Below are positions 30,401 to 45,400 of a stretch of 64,000 nucleotides of DNA, in pieces (position 1 is the stretch's first letter; each line of letters begins with the position of its first letter). Where the stretch lies: the NCBI RefSeq assembly GCF_905475395.1, contig NC_058342.1:14604640-14668639 (forward strand), in the 5' to 3' direction. The position numbers and the translations under genes are program-made. The notes beneath the pieces are model-generated. The model had not been told where the DNA came from. It saw only the letters and a program-made list of their open reading frames with translations, and did no database searches. This DNA comes from Chrysoperla carnea (Eukaryota; Arthropoda; Insecta; Neuroptera; Chrysopidae).

Positions 30401-33400
30401 CAATTTTTCTTTAAAAATATTTATGGTTAAATTCAGCTGTTTGGTAAATCAATTCGTAATCATTTTAGGCCTGTTCGTTTTTGTCTTTGTTCTGCAGAAA
30501 AAAAAAAACGAGATATTTTCTTTTTACATTTTTTTTAAGGTGGAGACTTTGTGGTATGCTTTATTTTTAATATGTTTCATATTTTTTATTTTTTGACAGG
30601 ATTTTTAAAATTGCCATTGCAAATTAAGATGTGCGTTTCGTCCCAAGACAATATTCGGTTACTTTTATGTGATTGCCCTATAAGATCGTTATCATTTAAG
30701 ATAATCACTGTCACATGTCGTTACATCACTCTCATATAGTTGATGTTAATATGAGAGTATTACTTTTACTTTTACGTATGGTAGCTTTACTTTGTTCAGA
30801 AAATTGACACTTGTCTGTTTCTGTGGAGAGTGGGGGGGGGGGTACAAAAAATGGGACTAATACAGATTCTGGCAACACCCAGAATATTAATCTATAAGCT
30901 TTCCTGAACAACAATTAATTAACAATTTTCAAACTCAAATACTGGCTCCTGGTATATTATGAGAAGTGTGTAATAACAAATATTTTGCATAGTCTCGGAA
31001 ATAGTAATAAATAAATAGTAATCGAACAACAAGTGAGATAAGTAAATAATTAAATGCAAAAGATAAAGATAAAAAATTGCTAATGTATTGAAATTTTATT
31101 GTCCAATTAAATTTTATAGTTTTTTATTGTCCCTTCCATACACGATAGTGTATGCCTACTAGGTTTACTGACTTTGTGAATGGTTGAGTTTTTTGATTTC
31201 TCCCATTTTATTTGATTTGTACCTTTGCCATATCTCGTAAATTAGGCCTTAGATCGAAATTTTGTAAAGAACTTTTTCATTAGTCTTATTACGAGAGTGA
31301 GGCGTTCTGCATTCAATAACAGAACACCTTGTATGTGTAATTTTGATCGCCCGCAGCTCAAAAACTACTCTTTAAATAGTTTTGCGGCCGTGAGGGCTTT
31401 TGATGAAAATGGTCCAAAGAACATTTTAGGGTTGGTTAGAAAAAATTTCACAGAAAGCCATTTTCCTATCTTATATTGCGGGGTCCTTTCAAATTATTAT
31501 GAAAGACTAATCTCTTTTTATACCTTTAGCACTTATAATTATTATGATAAAAATAGTACAGTGGCCAAGGGCGGTTCGTTCCATATTCGTTGTATCTTTC
31601 TTGGCCTCGGATTTCCACCCAAGGATAGAAGAAACACTATATTTTTCGAGTTTTCTTGATATATATATAAAAGAACATCAAGAAGTTAGTCATTTTAGTG
31701 TGAAAGTGTTTGCCTAATAATAGATATCCAGGTATAAATAAAAATCTGTCTCATTTCCCGAGGTTTCCATTAATAAAGGCCAGAATACAGATTATTTCAG
31801 TTATAGAAGAGCGATTATTAAATTAAATAACGTATTATCAATAGCATTGCTGCAACAAAAATTATGAATTGGTCCACTTACCGGAACGTTTTTGTTACGA
31901 AGTTCATTAACCCATTTTTGCAAACACTGATCAAGTTCTGGATATTCTAATAATTGTACACGTTTTAGTTTGCCTTGTCCTTCAGAACATTGTGATTGAA
32001 TTTTACCTTTATTCTGATTTATTCAACAAAGAGTAGTTTTTGGCTCTTTAAATTCGACACAGACTTCATCGCGTATCTTCTCACTTTCATAAACGGAAAT
32101 TAACTTCAGTTTTTCACGTACTGATAACGATTTGAGCCTTCGTTTCGGAATTTTTCAAATAAACATCTGTATGATAGTAAAGCAAAACTAAAACTGAAGG
32201 TCATTAAGGCTCAAAATTACTTAAGTGCGGAATTTGCGGGTAGAATAAGAATAAGTAAGAAAACAAACAAAACGATGTTATCTCAGTTACAGAGGTTAAT
32301 ACATACAAAATTCACTCGCTGTCTCAGTTATAGAGGTAACTATGACGATATAATCGAAAGAACGAATCCTAGATATAGAGGTTTGCTTCGTCCAACTAAC
32401 AGAGGTAATTCAGTGCCAAAGAGTTGGGATCTCAGCATAAGTTCCAGTTATGGAGATTTCTTACTTATCGAGGTCCCTCTTAAACAAGTTACACTGTATA
32501 AATAATTTATGTGTACTTGTTGCACATTTAATAGTTCAGAAGGAATATCCAGGAATGAAATGGCCGGAGAGAAAATGAAAAATGTTGAATTTTCGAGGGA
32601 TTAATTTGAAGGGGATAAACAATCTAAGATCGCGGGATCAAATGACTGAGAACGAAATGCACGGGTATAAATCGCTCTGTTTCCAAACAGGTTATAAATA
32701 ATAAACAATATAAATACCGGGTGTTTCAAAATCTTAATTACAATGGCAATAAAAATTTCATGAACATAATTTTTAAGAAGAAAATTGCTAATTTGATTTT
32801 TATAATTTTTTCAGATAGATTTGTTGCTTGTATAATTAAAAAAAACCGTTTATTTGTTCCAGTAAAAAAACATTTTATTAATTATTGATTAAAAATAAAT
32901 ATTATTAATTTTAATTTAATTTGTTATTATATATATATATTATTCATTGATGTTAATATTTGGTTTGGTTGTTTTTGATTTGTTCTCGGTGACACCCATA
33001 TACTGTTCGTGTGTAGCCATTACAATCGGTCGACTAGGCTTTGTCTGTCCTTATGAAGTTGCGTCACATTTACAACAATTTGTGCGCTGCTGGTCTGTAA
33101 AAAACCAACCATGTCTATACCGAACATCCCAGATTCAATTAATCGTCTTGATACGTTTCAATTTTATTATTATACATCATATTCGAATATTAATCCAGGA
33201 CCTGTGTTGAGTTCTGAGGACATGTTCATGTAGGTAGAATTTTTCGTTAGAAATGTTTAGTAGATATTCTAGTAAGTATTTTGTAATTGGATGTGAATTC
33301 GCTACATTTTTCCCAACTATGCCCACATCAAATTTGGTAGCTTACGTTATATTTTAAAAAATGTACAGTTTTGTGAACATTTTATTCGATTTTTTCAAAA

Positions 33401-36400
33401 TTATTATTGTTCGAAAACTTGCCTGTATCTAAATTTTTGGTTATAGCAATATTTCATTTAAACCTATAGTAATGTTTTTTTGCGTATTCCTAAATGTTTC
33501 TAAAAAATTGGTATGTGCCTTTTGGGAGTGTCAACTTCCCACTACTCTAGCCCCTTTTTTTGACGAATTTGTAGTTTTGTTTGGGATAAGGTTTTGCGTA
33601 TCTCTACTGCCACTTCTAGTATACGTTAATATTAGTGTCCGGCAGAAACAGATAACTGAAATGTAAAAATAGATTGTTTACTGAGATTAAACTTGCTTAT
33701 TTTTTACACTTCAGCCAAACAGCGCCAAAATCTTTTAGCTCAGTCTACCTAACCTCGAAGGTAACACTGAATTGTCGAATATCCTAAAACGAGCTGGCGG
33801 AACAAATGAATATAAACCTGGTATGGGTACCTGTACACAGGGACATTCTGAGAAATTGTGAAGCCGACGAGCTTGCTAGAAATGGCACAAACATCAATAG
33901 ACAGTGTATCATGAATATTGCAAGAGCTGCAGGAGGTGATGAATATTGACAGTGAGGAGGAAGAAGAAACGATATCTCATCTTCTCTGTCATTGCCTAGC
34001 TGTTGCCACGAGGTGGTGAACTCACTTGAGCCAGCCTTTTTCTTTGACGATCTCTCCGAACTGAAGTCCGTTGAAGTCAAAGCATTTCTGCTGTTCCTAA
34101 ACAGCTCCAAATTGCTCATGGAGTAGTGCAGTAGTGGCAGAATTCAGAACTCAAAACCGAAATCGAACCTTTTCGGTCAGTCACTTCTTAATATTATATT
34201 TTCCAAAACGAAAAGACAAAGATGCTCTTCTGCTTGCGAGTTTTAATTCGTATTTCCCCGAAAATGTAGACTATTGCACTGCATCGAAGGTCAATCGAGA
34301 AGCGATGTCTGAAATATACATATATTTGTTTGCCGCAACTTTTGAGCAAACTCAGCGACTCCCTTTGGTTCAAGTGAAATTCGGCATAAAGAGTTGTTGG
34401 TTGTTTATAGGCAGTTCGATTTTATAAAATCGAGAACTTATGCAATTTGGGGGGATTCTTACGGAAGAAAACCGCTATTTTCGGCATTTCAGTATATATT
34501 TAGTAAGACGTAAGCCACAATTTTTGATGACGCCATAGCTGGTAAATGTATCAGTTAACGAATACCCTCCTTAACTCAAAATACTTCTTGTTAGAATACC
34601 TACTAAACTTTCCTGAAAAAAAATTCTGTCTACTCAAATTTTCCTACAGAACATCAGTGTCAGGCTCAGAACTATATGATTTTTTAGTCTCAACAAAAAT
34701 AATTTTTATGTACAGTTATTTTTTTTGTTTTCAGTTTTATTTGGAGACAATTAATTGAAACTGGTATTAAGGATAGTTTCAAAAAAATACAATTTTAAGG
34801 ATTTAGTAAATGTTTCCTAAATTCTTAAAAAAAAAACTTTTTAAAAGAAAGTACTTCGTATTCACAAATACAAAGATTTTGATAATAAATTATTTGTACA
34901 CTGGTGTTTAAACTCGGAAACATTGTGTTTTTAGCAAAGCTTTTCGACAAATATGTGTGACATTCTCATACTTGTATCATATACAATTTCTATTAAGGCT
35001 CTTATACATATTTTGACCCAATTTAATAAAGTTCTAAAATCAAGTTTAATCCATGGTCATAATCTTTCATTTGGTCATTACGTTCCTATGTGAATATCAC
35101 TCCAAAATTACGAAATATATCCAAGTGCTGCTTTTTATATCCCTCTATATGAGAAATATATATCAAGTAATTTTACCGCCAAGTTTTTAACGCCTAGAAG
35201 TATTGAAGTTACGAACCAAATCACCTAATTAATCTATTTCCGGCTGTCCGTTCATTATCCCAATAACTCACAAAAGAAAGAAGATATCAAGCTGAAATTT
35301 TTATAGCGTACTCTGACGTCAAAAGTGAGCTTGAGTTCGTAAATGAGCAACATACGTCATTTGGGTCTTGGATCCGTAAGACCCATCTTGAAAACCGTTT
35401 AAAATTTTCTTTATAAAAAAATAAACAAATTTAATTTGAAACATTTTTTCGTAAATATAATTATTTTCCCGCGAAGGCGCAAATTAAGACAAAACGTTGC
35501 TACCCATTTTCCTCAAGTTATAAAAGATAGGAAGTTGAAAATTTGTAGGTAGCTTCAACTAGCAATCTTCTGAAAGATTCTCGAAAAAAAATTCTAGGCG
35601 ACTTTAGTGTTTGTTTTTTAAACTTTCCTAATTTATTAAAAATAATGCAAACACTGACATTTAACATTTTCTATACAGAGTATTTAAACAATCAACTCAA
35701 TCAATTATTTGTTTTAACTTGTTTATTCATATTTTCCCAAAAATCTAGCCTTATGCACTATAAAGATGGGCAACGGGAAGGGTGTATGTGTTCTATTAAG
35801 CGCTTTTATGAACTCAAAAACACAATTTATGTGATTTTAGAGATGTCTGCTATTTCAGAAACTTGGAGGGGATTCCCAGGCATATCTGTATAACCTCTCC
35901 AAAATGAGCTAAAGGGTTGAAAATCGGTGCGCAGGTTTTTTAATTACTGTCAAGGATGTGTTTTTCGCGGTATCAACTTCTCAGCCTCCCTGTCTCAGTT
36001 TTAATTCCTAAAATCTCATATTTTTCGCGGTTTTTAATCCTTGCACACCTCTACCACTCCCTGTCTGTTGAGTTAGCATCAAAGAATTGTCTTTTGGGAA
36101 TATCAGCTTCCCCCTCTTTTTTATAACAAAATCACGATTTTACGCGGTTTTTAATGCTTTTCACACCTCAAATAATATGTCTCTTGAAATTCCTCCGTAT
36201 GTTAAGATTGACCAAACGAAACATTATTTGACCAAAATTAAATTTGTACATAAGGACTTTATGTAATTTCTTCCGAACAATTTTTTGAATAAATTTGTAT
36301 AAAAGAATCCCCAAAAACCTTATGGAAAAATGTTTTCTATAATATTGATTGATTTTTCTATGGTCCAAATTATAAGAGCAGGAATTCTTCAAATGGTAGA

Positions 36401-39400
36401 TAATGTTAAAATAACAATTCCTCAATATATTTATAGCTGGGAAAGCAACCTACATAAAGACTCACAATGCCCCTTGATTTGATAAATATCCTTTTCTTTC
36501 AAAATTTCAACAGCCTGTGTTTAGAAAAGGATACTTTTGCGGTTATAAATGTATTGAGAAGTTGTCATTATAATACAGTCAATAGGTTGAAAAAATCAGG
36601 TTAAGTGAAATAACGTCGGAAGTTAATGGCACTTTGAGAGATTATTCAGGGTTAATTAACATTTTCTCAAGTTTTGGATCTCGAGAAAACTGTACGAAAA
36701 GAGGAGGAGGAAACTGCAAAACTTTCAACCTTCCTCCGATTTTTCCTTAATAACGGCAAAAGCATCCCTATACTTTTTTGTAGAGATGTAAGGGACTCAA
36801 TACATTGATTTTTGTTTCGGCTAAATTTTTTGAAAACTATGGAATAAGATAGTTTTAATCATGCTGATCAAAAGTTCTAATGGACTCAACACTCAAAAAT
36901 CCTTCCCTTCCGAGCTACGGCCCTTCAAAGGTTATACCTACATGAGAAATTAATTTTTGGTTGCGATTAAAAATTTTTGAAAAGTATGGATTAAGGTAGT
37001 ATTAATCATGTTGAACAAAAGTTCTTATGGACTCAAAAACCCTTCTCTTCCGAACTTCGAAACCAAACCAAAACCAAAAATTCAATATCTCATGTAGGAT
37101 AACCTTTAAAAGGCTGCAGCTCAGAAGGGAAGGGCTTTTCAGGATTGAGTCCATAGGAACTTTTTATCAACATGATCAAATCTGCCTTAATCTATAGTTT
37201 TCAAAGTTGGTGATTTTAACCAAGAACCATAATTACAACAACATTTCGTCATAATTTGGGTATAACAGAAGAAATAAGATGGAATTCTGCATTTTCTAGC
37301 TAATTTCGAAAAATGACTTTTTCTTTTGAGGCCCAGATATGTTAAAGAATTGACATACAAACATGTTTTAGTAAGAATCAAAATTGCAGAAAATTTAACG
37401 TTCTACAAAAAATTATTGGGATGTTTTTGCCGTAGAACGTATGATAAAAAGTTTATTGATGAAAAATCGGGAGAAGGTCGAGGATTTTTCAGCCCCCTCC
37501 TCTTTTCGCACAGGGTCCTCGAGGTCCAAAACTTGAGAAAATATTAATTAACCATTCCTGAACAACATCTCATAGTTTCATTAACTTCCGACCTTTTTCT
37601 ATCTGAAACTACTTGTCGACTGTACTATTACTTTACCGGTATGAAATCCTGCTATTATAACTTGGATCATTCTGTATATTTATCATCCAATTTTATGTGA
37701 AATCACTTTCCATAAGATAAGTTGGATGTTTTTTGAAGCAAGCGTATGTATTAGGCCTTTCTTAAAGAAAAATTAGTAAAAACAAATCTTATCATTATTT
37801 ATTTATATTAAAGAATTATTTTGCAAATTTTTCGTTTTTCAATGTGCTAATTTTTTTTATTAATTAATCTATATATATACATATATATTCATTTATTAAT
37901 TTGTTTATTGTAAACCATTGTGATTCTCAAACACTAATTTTGTAATTAATTAATTATTTTTGATTGAGTTTACACCACCAATATTAATTAAAACATTATT
38001 TGATTTCATTTTATAATTATTTTTAATTAAGTAGTGTTGTTGGATTATATGTACAGTCAAAATCTATTATAACGACATTGACGGTACCATATATTTATTA
38101 TTTTACAGAGAAAACTGTTACTAGGAACTACACTTAGCCTCAAAAAATTGCCCGTTTTAAAAACATTCAAATATTTACGAAATTTCTAAACAGTTGTATC
38201 TCCGAGTAAAATGGTTTATTCCTTTGCACGTACAACTTATTCGAAAGTTTGTACGTTGTTTGTTTTTGAATACGAAATTTTTTAAGTTATTTAGGCGCGT
38301 TATGAACAAATGACAAGAGTGAATATTATGATGCGCGTGAACAGGGAGACACGAAAACTACATATTGAAATTAGTTGTAATTAACAACAAGACTGTAATC
38401 GATAAACAAAATCTCACTAACAAGATGACAGATTAAGTGTCATCTATGAATACAATAGATAGATTAACTGGAGTATGTATTATTTGTTTACATTATTTAT
38501 AAATTATTATGTTTGTTATTGCCGAAGATGTATAACTTCTGCCGCGCATTCGTAGAACTTATAATTTTCTAAGAATTTTGAAAGCGAACACTGGGCACAA
38601 AAATTAATTCGAAAGAAATTAAATAGATACGTTCGAAGACTTATGCATATCTCTGTAAAATATGTTTTTGCGTTCTCGTACGAGCTCCTTTAAGTTGTCA
38701 AACCTAATTGAACAACGGATCCAGGACACAGTACCATTGTTTTTTGGTTTCGGTTAAAATTTTTGAAAACTATGGATTAAGGCAGTTTTGATCATGCTTA
38801 TCAAAAGTTCTTATGGACTCAACCCTCACAAACCCTTCGCTTCCGATATATGGCCCTTCAAAGGTTATGCCTGCATGGGATATTAAATTTTGATTTCGAT
38901 TAAACTTTTTTGAAAGCTATGGATTAAGGCCGTTCTGATCATGCTGATCAAAAGTTCCTATGGTGTCAACCCTCAATAACCCTTCGCTTCCGAACTACGG
39001 CCCTTCAAAGGTTATGCCTACATGGGATATTAAATTTTGGTTTCGGGTAAATTTTTTAAAAATTGGATTAAGGTAGTTTTAATCATGCTGAGCAAAAATT
39101 CTTTTAGACAAAACGAAACGATGTTATCTCAGTTCTCAGTTACACAGGTTAATGCATATATAATTCCCTCACTGTCTCAGTCATAGAGGTTTGCTTTGTC
39201 CCACTAACAGAGGTAATTGTTGTACTAACAGAGATAATTGTGGTAAAAGTGTTGGGACCTCAGCATGAGTTTCAGTTATGGAGTTTTATCACTTATGCAG
39301 GTCCCACTTAACAAAGTTCTATTGTATTAGATTTCTAAACTTTGGAACTGTATACAAGTACCCTTTCAAAGTTTTTAGTAAATCCTAAGATAGCTTTTCT

Positions 39401-42400
39401 CATCATGTGAACAATCGACTCATAGAGATGTCGAAGAGGGGAGTGATAAAAAGCCTAGTATGCACAAACTACAAAATAAAAGCTTTCGAATGAGTTGTAG
39501 ATTACCGCAATTATATCATTTTACTCGGAGATACAGTTATTTGAAACTTCCCAAATATTTGAAGGGACAATTTTTTTGATTGCAAGTGCAATTTGGTGAC
39601 TTTTTTCCCAAAAAAAAAAAAAAAAAATGAAAGCTCGGTCGAAAAAAAAAACTGGGAACCCCATCCTACCTCTTTATGTTAAACTTGTCATTTGATGGAC
39701 GTGCTATCATTTTTTGTCGGAGAAGAATGATTTTAGTGAAAGCGCCATTAATTCATACTGACTCATGATGGTGCCCACGTGACTTTAGCCCAGTTGGTCA
39801 CGTGGTTAAGCCCTTACTGTTTATAATGTTTAAAATAAAGTAATACGGCTTAAAATTAAGTGAATAATGTTCAATGTCGGCTAATTCTGATGATGATTGG
39901 TCGCTATAACTGATACGTTGTTTTTCCCGATGTTGTTATAGACAGACCAAGGCCTTTCCGAATCGTCGTTACAGCCGATTTTGACTGTATTTTTTTGGAT
40001 CAAAACAAATGAATTATTATATTATTGTTGACACACCAGTGTATTTGTGATATTTATTTTGGAATCATACTTTTAATTTATTTTAAAAAATTTTAATTTT
40101 GAATATCCCGCTAAAATGAGTTGTTTCATTTTTTTGATTTATTCTCATATTGTTTTGGTTTATGATTTTTGATTAGTTAACAAATTCATAAAAAAAATAT
40201 GGTGGAATGTTTTGATTTTTAAATATTTTCGGGTACTTGATTTATAAAGTTAAAATTTTTACTAACCAGAAACTTTTCTCAGTGTAAATATCAACATAAT
40301 AAAATAGATAAGAGAGGTACTGCATGGGTCCTTAGGCAAGGCGTCCTCCTTTGAAAACAGCCCATCACCCGGAGGCAAAAGATCTCCAGATAAGAAGTGC
40401 GATTTTAAGTAGATGAAACTATAGGATTCTGTCGAGACTGTTCTGTTTATTCTAGCCAGTTTCAACCGAACACAGTCAAATGGCTTAGCTGTACATAAAC
40501 ACAGTTGGGCTTGTCGTTGCCACTTCTTGATTCGGAAACATCAACATACTATGTCAAAAATACACAAGTGACTAACTGGCTAACTACCAGATTAATTGGA
40601 AGACGAATTTTGGTTTTGAAAAGACGTGGAAAAATTCTATAAATTGAAGTATTGAGTCCATCACTACTATAACTCGAAGTTCTGTCTATGTGATCAGAGC
40701 CATTTGAAGGGCCCTTTCCTTTGACAGTGTATGGAATAACATAATAATTTAGGACCGCTACAATTCGAAGCTAAATAATTTAAACCTCGATAATTCGAAC
40801 TTTGATACATCTAATTTTTGTATTTCCCATGAGATTCGAATTATCCTCTATCACCCCTATGCCTCGAAGGTCCGTCTAGGCGATTAGAGCCCCTTGAAAG
40901 GACCTTTGGCAGTGAACAAAACAGCCTAATAACTTAACTCGATAATTCGAATTTTTGTATTTCCAAAGAGATTCGAATTATCCATAGTTGATTATTTCAA
41001 AATAAAATCTACTTTTTAGTACAAAGAAACTAAATATCTAAAATGAAAAAAATTGATGCGTCTTTGAAATTTTGCACAGTTATTTATTGGGTTGTAAAAA
41101 CTTCGTACCTAACCCCCTTTTTGGTGGGGTAATTGGGGATTTTAATCTGTTTTTTACAAATAACAAAAAAATTATGTATAAAATAAAAAGAAGTTCAATT
41201 AAATTCTAGCTGATTAAATTATTTTTTCTTCCTATCTTGAAAATTGACCGAGATATGCCAATTTTAAAATGGAATTTTTTTGGCTCTTTCAATCGAATGA
41301 AAAATTATCCATCTTGTAAACCGTTAGAGAAAAAACAAAAGTTTAAATTTAAAAGTTATTCCTTATAAAAAAAAAATAACAACTTTTATTTGAATCATTA
41401 TTTCATAAACGTCACTGTTTTTCCGTGAGAGCGCTCTTAAGAAAAAGCTTTAGTGTTCATATTCTCGAAAACTATAAAAAAAAATGTGTTGAAAATTTTC
41501 AGGTTAACTTCAATTAGTGGTTTTGTGAAACATTCAAGAAAAACAAAAAAACAAAATTCCAGAAAATGCTTTCGATGTTTTTGAAAGTTTTTGGATACGC
41601 CTTTACGGGTAAAAAAGTATGTTATGTTCTATCTTTAACGGTTTACAAGATGGATACTTTTTCATTTGATTGAAAGAGCAAAAAAATTCTATTTTAAAAT
41701 TGCCATATCTCGGTCAATTTTGAAGGTAGAATGTCGGGAAAGTAACAAAAATGTGCACAATTAAATCAGCTAGAACTTTTAGTTGGATACATGGTTTTTT
41801 TGAAACTTGTAAAAAAACTGATCAACCCCTCCCCTCCACCAAATGGAGGTTAGGCGCGCCTCTGAGAGGTCCATTTTTTGGTACGATGTTTTTACAACCT
41901 AATAAACAACTGTGGAAAATTTCAAAGATGCATCAATTTTTTCGCTATTACAATGATGTTTAATTTTGTTGTGCTATTTTATTTTTTTTCAATACATTAT
42001 TCAGCTAAAATCTTTAAAAACGAAAAGACAACCTTTAATATTTAAAACTTTGAACATTCTCTGACCTTTTTGTAACATTCCTGCTTCTGGTTAAAATAAA
42101 TGTTTTATGTGATTAAGGATTTGATTGGGATAGTAGCGATTTATCAGTAGATTATATATCCTTTGTCATAAAAAACGAACTCTAGTGTACTCTGTATACT
42201 AGAGTGCGTTTATTTTGACATAGAGATGCTTGGAAAAATTTTACATTTGTTTGTTTTGTATTACGGTGAAGGGTTTTATATAGAACCGTTTAAGAGGAGA
42301 CGTCCTGTAATGGTAAAAAAAAAAATTTCGGGTAAATATTGTCTTTTTGAAAAGAATACAAATATTTACGAAATTTCAAACAGTTGTATCTCTGAGTAAA

Positions 42401-45400
42401 ATGATCTAATCGGGAATATTTGCAATTCATTCGAAAACTTGTATTTTGAAGTTGTACATTAAATTATAAGATAGCTTTTCTCACTCTTCCGAACCTCGAT
42501 CCGATAAAACTTTTCATCGTCGTATTCAAAAACTACAAAGTACAAGCTTTCAAGTAAGTTGTAATACAGGTAAAGTAAGACTAAACAGGACAGTTTGACG
42601 GTATGAGCAGGGAGGAAATTTAAAAAAATGAAAATTACGAAAACCTATGCATCAAATAAAAAAAAAAAAGTTCCTATAAAGGTTCGAGTTGATTTAATTG
42701 TGCAGGTTTTCGTTTTTTTCGACTTTCTAGCTTCAAAATTGACCGAAATATGTCAATTTTAAAATGAATTTTTTTTTTTGTAATTCAATCAAATGAAAAA
42801 TGATTCATTTTGTAAACTGTTAGAGTTAGAACAAAGTTTAAATGTAAGTAAGTTATTCCTTATAAAAAAAAGAACAACATTTGTTTGAAACATGATTTCA
42901 TAAACATTACTGTTTACCCGTGAGGGTTCAACAAGTGTTCTTGTGACACATTTTAGAAGTTCGAAAAAAATTCTAGAAAATAATTTTGAAAATTTCGAAA
43001 ATTTTTGAAAGTATTTTCTAAAATGAAAGTAATGTATCAGTCAAATGGAAAAAAAACCAATCTTGTTAACCGTTTAACATTTAACGTTAAGTGTAACCGT
43101 TTTACACTTTTGAAGAAAATGGACACCAAAGTTTTTTCTTAAGTTGCGATCTGTTTGAAAATGATTCAAACAAAAGTTGTTAATTTTTTTATAAGGAATA
43201 ATTTTTACATTTAAACTTTTGTTCTATCTCTAACGGTTTACAAGATGCATCATTTTCATTTTACTGAATGAGTATAAAAATTCAATTTTAAAGTTGACAT
43301 ATCTCGGTCAATTTTGAAGATAGAAAATTGAAAAAAAAAAAAACGAAAATGTGCACAATTAAATTATTATTCTTTAATTAATTGAACTTTTTTTTAAATT
43401 TTATGTATAGTTTTTTTTAAAATTTACATTTTTAAAATTTCCCCTTTGTTTATCCCCCCCCCCCCCGGAACACCTAAATTTTGGCAATACTTGGCAGATC
43501 TTCATTTTTAGTGCCAAGATAAAGTTAATTAACAAAGTTGCATTGTGGTACATTATTTTCCGCTATTTTTTCTGTACTATTGTAGATTATCCCGGCGAGA
43601 CCATTTTACTCGGAGATACAGTTGTTTAGAAATTTCACAAATATTTAAATTATTTTCAAAGAGGCGAAGTTTTTTATGCCTCCGAAAAATATTAATCGAT
43701 GCATTCTTTAGACTGTGTTCCGTAATATTCACCAGTATACTGTACATTGCCCTTGACGTCAATTATCACCGCCATATTGTACTGATAAAACGGGCATGAC
43801 AGTGAACATGTGTTCACCGAGTGTTTGCGCAAGAAATTTATTTATTTATTGTTCGTTAAGAAGGAATAAGGGCACCTGAAAAAGACTTACTCGTAATTAA
43901 CGAACACAATAAGAATATATATTTAAGAATATATACACGCACTGGCCAGTATATTTCGGAACGATTCACCAGTATTGCGTCGATTTATGACGTCATTAGC
44001 ACTGGCCAGTATACTGATGAATATTACGGAACACACCCTTAAATTAAAAACGATAATTAACGATGTCCTATCTCCTTAACATAGGATCCAAAAACTTCTT
44101 AAGAACTTTTCTACTTACTTCGATTTGGCGAATTTATTCTCTAAATATTATACGTGATTTACGATACACCCTGTATATATAATACAGGATTTATTATATA
44201 ATGGTTGATCTCACTAGCAATATGTTCACTACATATTTAAGAATAATTTTTTTGGACTCATTGTGGTACCTCTCCTTCATTTAAAACGGATAAATTGATT
44301 TTGTTAACTAATTTTGCAAAAATTTAATTTATAATTTTATAATTTTTTAATTAATTTATTTGTGAATAAGATGTATTTATTTTATTATTTTTAATTATTA
44401 ATTAACACTTAAAAATCAGGTAATTACTTTTATTTTGGTTGAATTGAAATCATCTAATTGAAATTTTTTTTTTATCAATTAACATCGAGTATCTAAATCG
44501 ACATCTCTGTCTTTATTACTTTAAAAAATTAAAATATCAATATTTATTTGAGAAAATATGTAGATATTGGTCTAAATTTATAAAAAAACAAGGAAACCCT
44601 ATAAAAATTTTCAAGATTATATTTATTTTTATGGCACAAATTTTTACGTAGATGCTACTGATTTAGTTTTAATAGTTCACTAATTTTAGATTCAGGCTAA
44701 TTAATTGTGAAAAAAATTTGTGCTTCGTAATTGTTGCTTCGCCAGAAATCTCTAGACAAATTCTTCAAATTGCTTTTAACCCGATCATTTTAGTAAAAAA
44801 AAAAGGATACTCTCGGAATCTAATTGAATAAGCTGAATATTTGCACAAATCTTTATTTTGAAAGTAAAAATGTTGTCTAAAAAGTCATCGTCCTTAGATA
44901 TTCAAGATCAAAGGTCGCAAAAATCCGTTTTAGTACTTCATTTGCTATGCATCCAATCGTATTTATATTTATTATAAAAGTTGTGAAGATGAAATTATTC
45001 ACAAATTTCATTCTGAAATGTTTTTTTATACGTTGAGCCGTTTTTGAAATAGAGCACACAGAAGATGGAGCACTCAGCTATACGTACTTTAGTGCAGGGT
45101 TAATCGTGATTCCCAGTCAATTATACGTTTTTTTTTACTAAATTGTTCATCAAATATTACTTATTAACCCCCGAAAAAGGGGGGTTGTAAATTTGACCAT
45201 TATGTGTCTGTGTGTCTGATTGCCTGTCTGTCTGTCTGTGGCATCGTTGCGCCTAAACGAATGAGCCGATTTTGTATGTTTTTTTTTTGTTTCGTTTGAA
45301 AGGTAATTAAATGAAGAGTGTTCTTAGCTATGTTTAAACAGTTAATTTAGGGTTCGGTACCTGAAAAATCTAGAAAATTTGGTATGATATTCAAAATCGG

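Larger units (their letters stand above)
28398..33016 (+). other. Tnpo intron 4 (4.6 kb)
   Basis: It holds a dispersed repeat (29430-29720, copy at 45160-45420), a (GGTTAG)n tail at 30226-30241 next to a GC-richer block (30240-30350), and a reversed Tigger-like element (31715-32496). The 120-codon frame at 31297-31659 matches no family known to me and overlaps no splice-supported exon. Confidence 0.5.

Noticed and set aside
31297..31659. 120-codon open frame in Tnpo intron 4
   Set aside because: No recognisable family, no splice context and composition like the surrounding DNA. Kept only as an intron note.
33017..33096. Exon 5 of Tnpo ending at TCT/GTAAAA
   Set aside because: This better-looking donor puts exon 6 out of frame and loses the conserved WCTSLR join.
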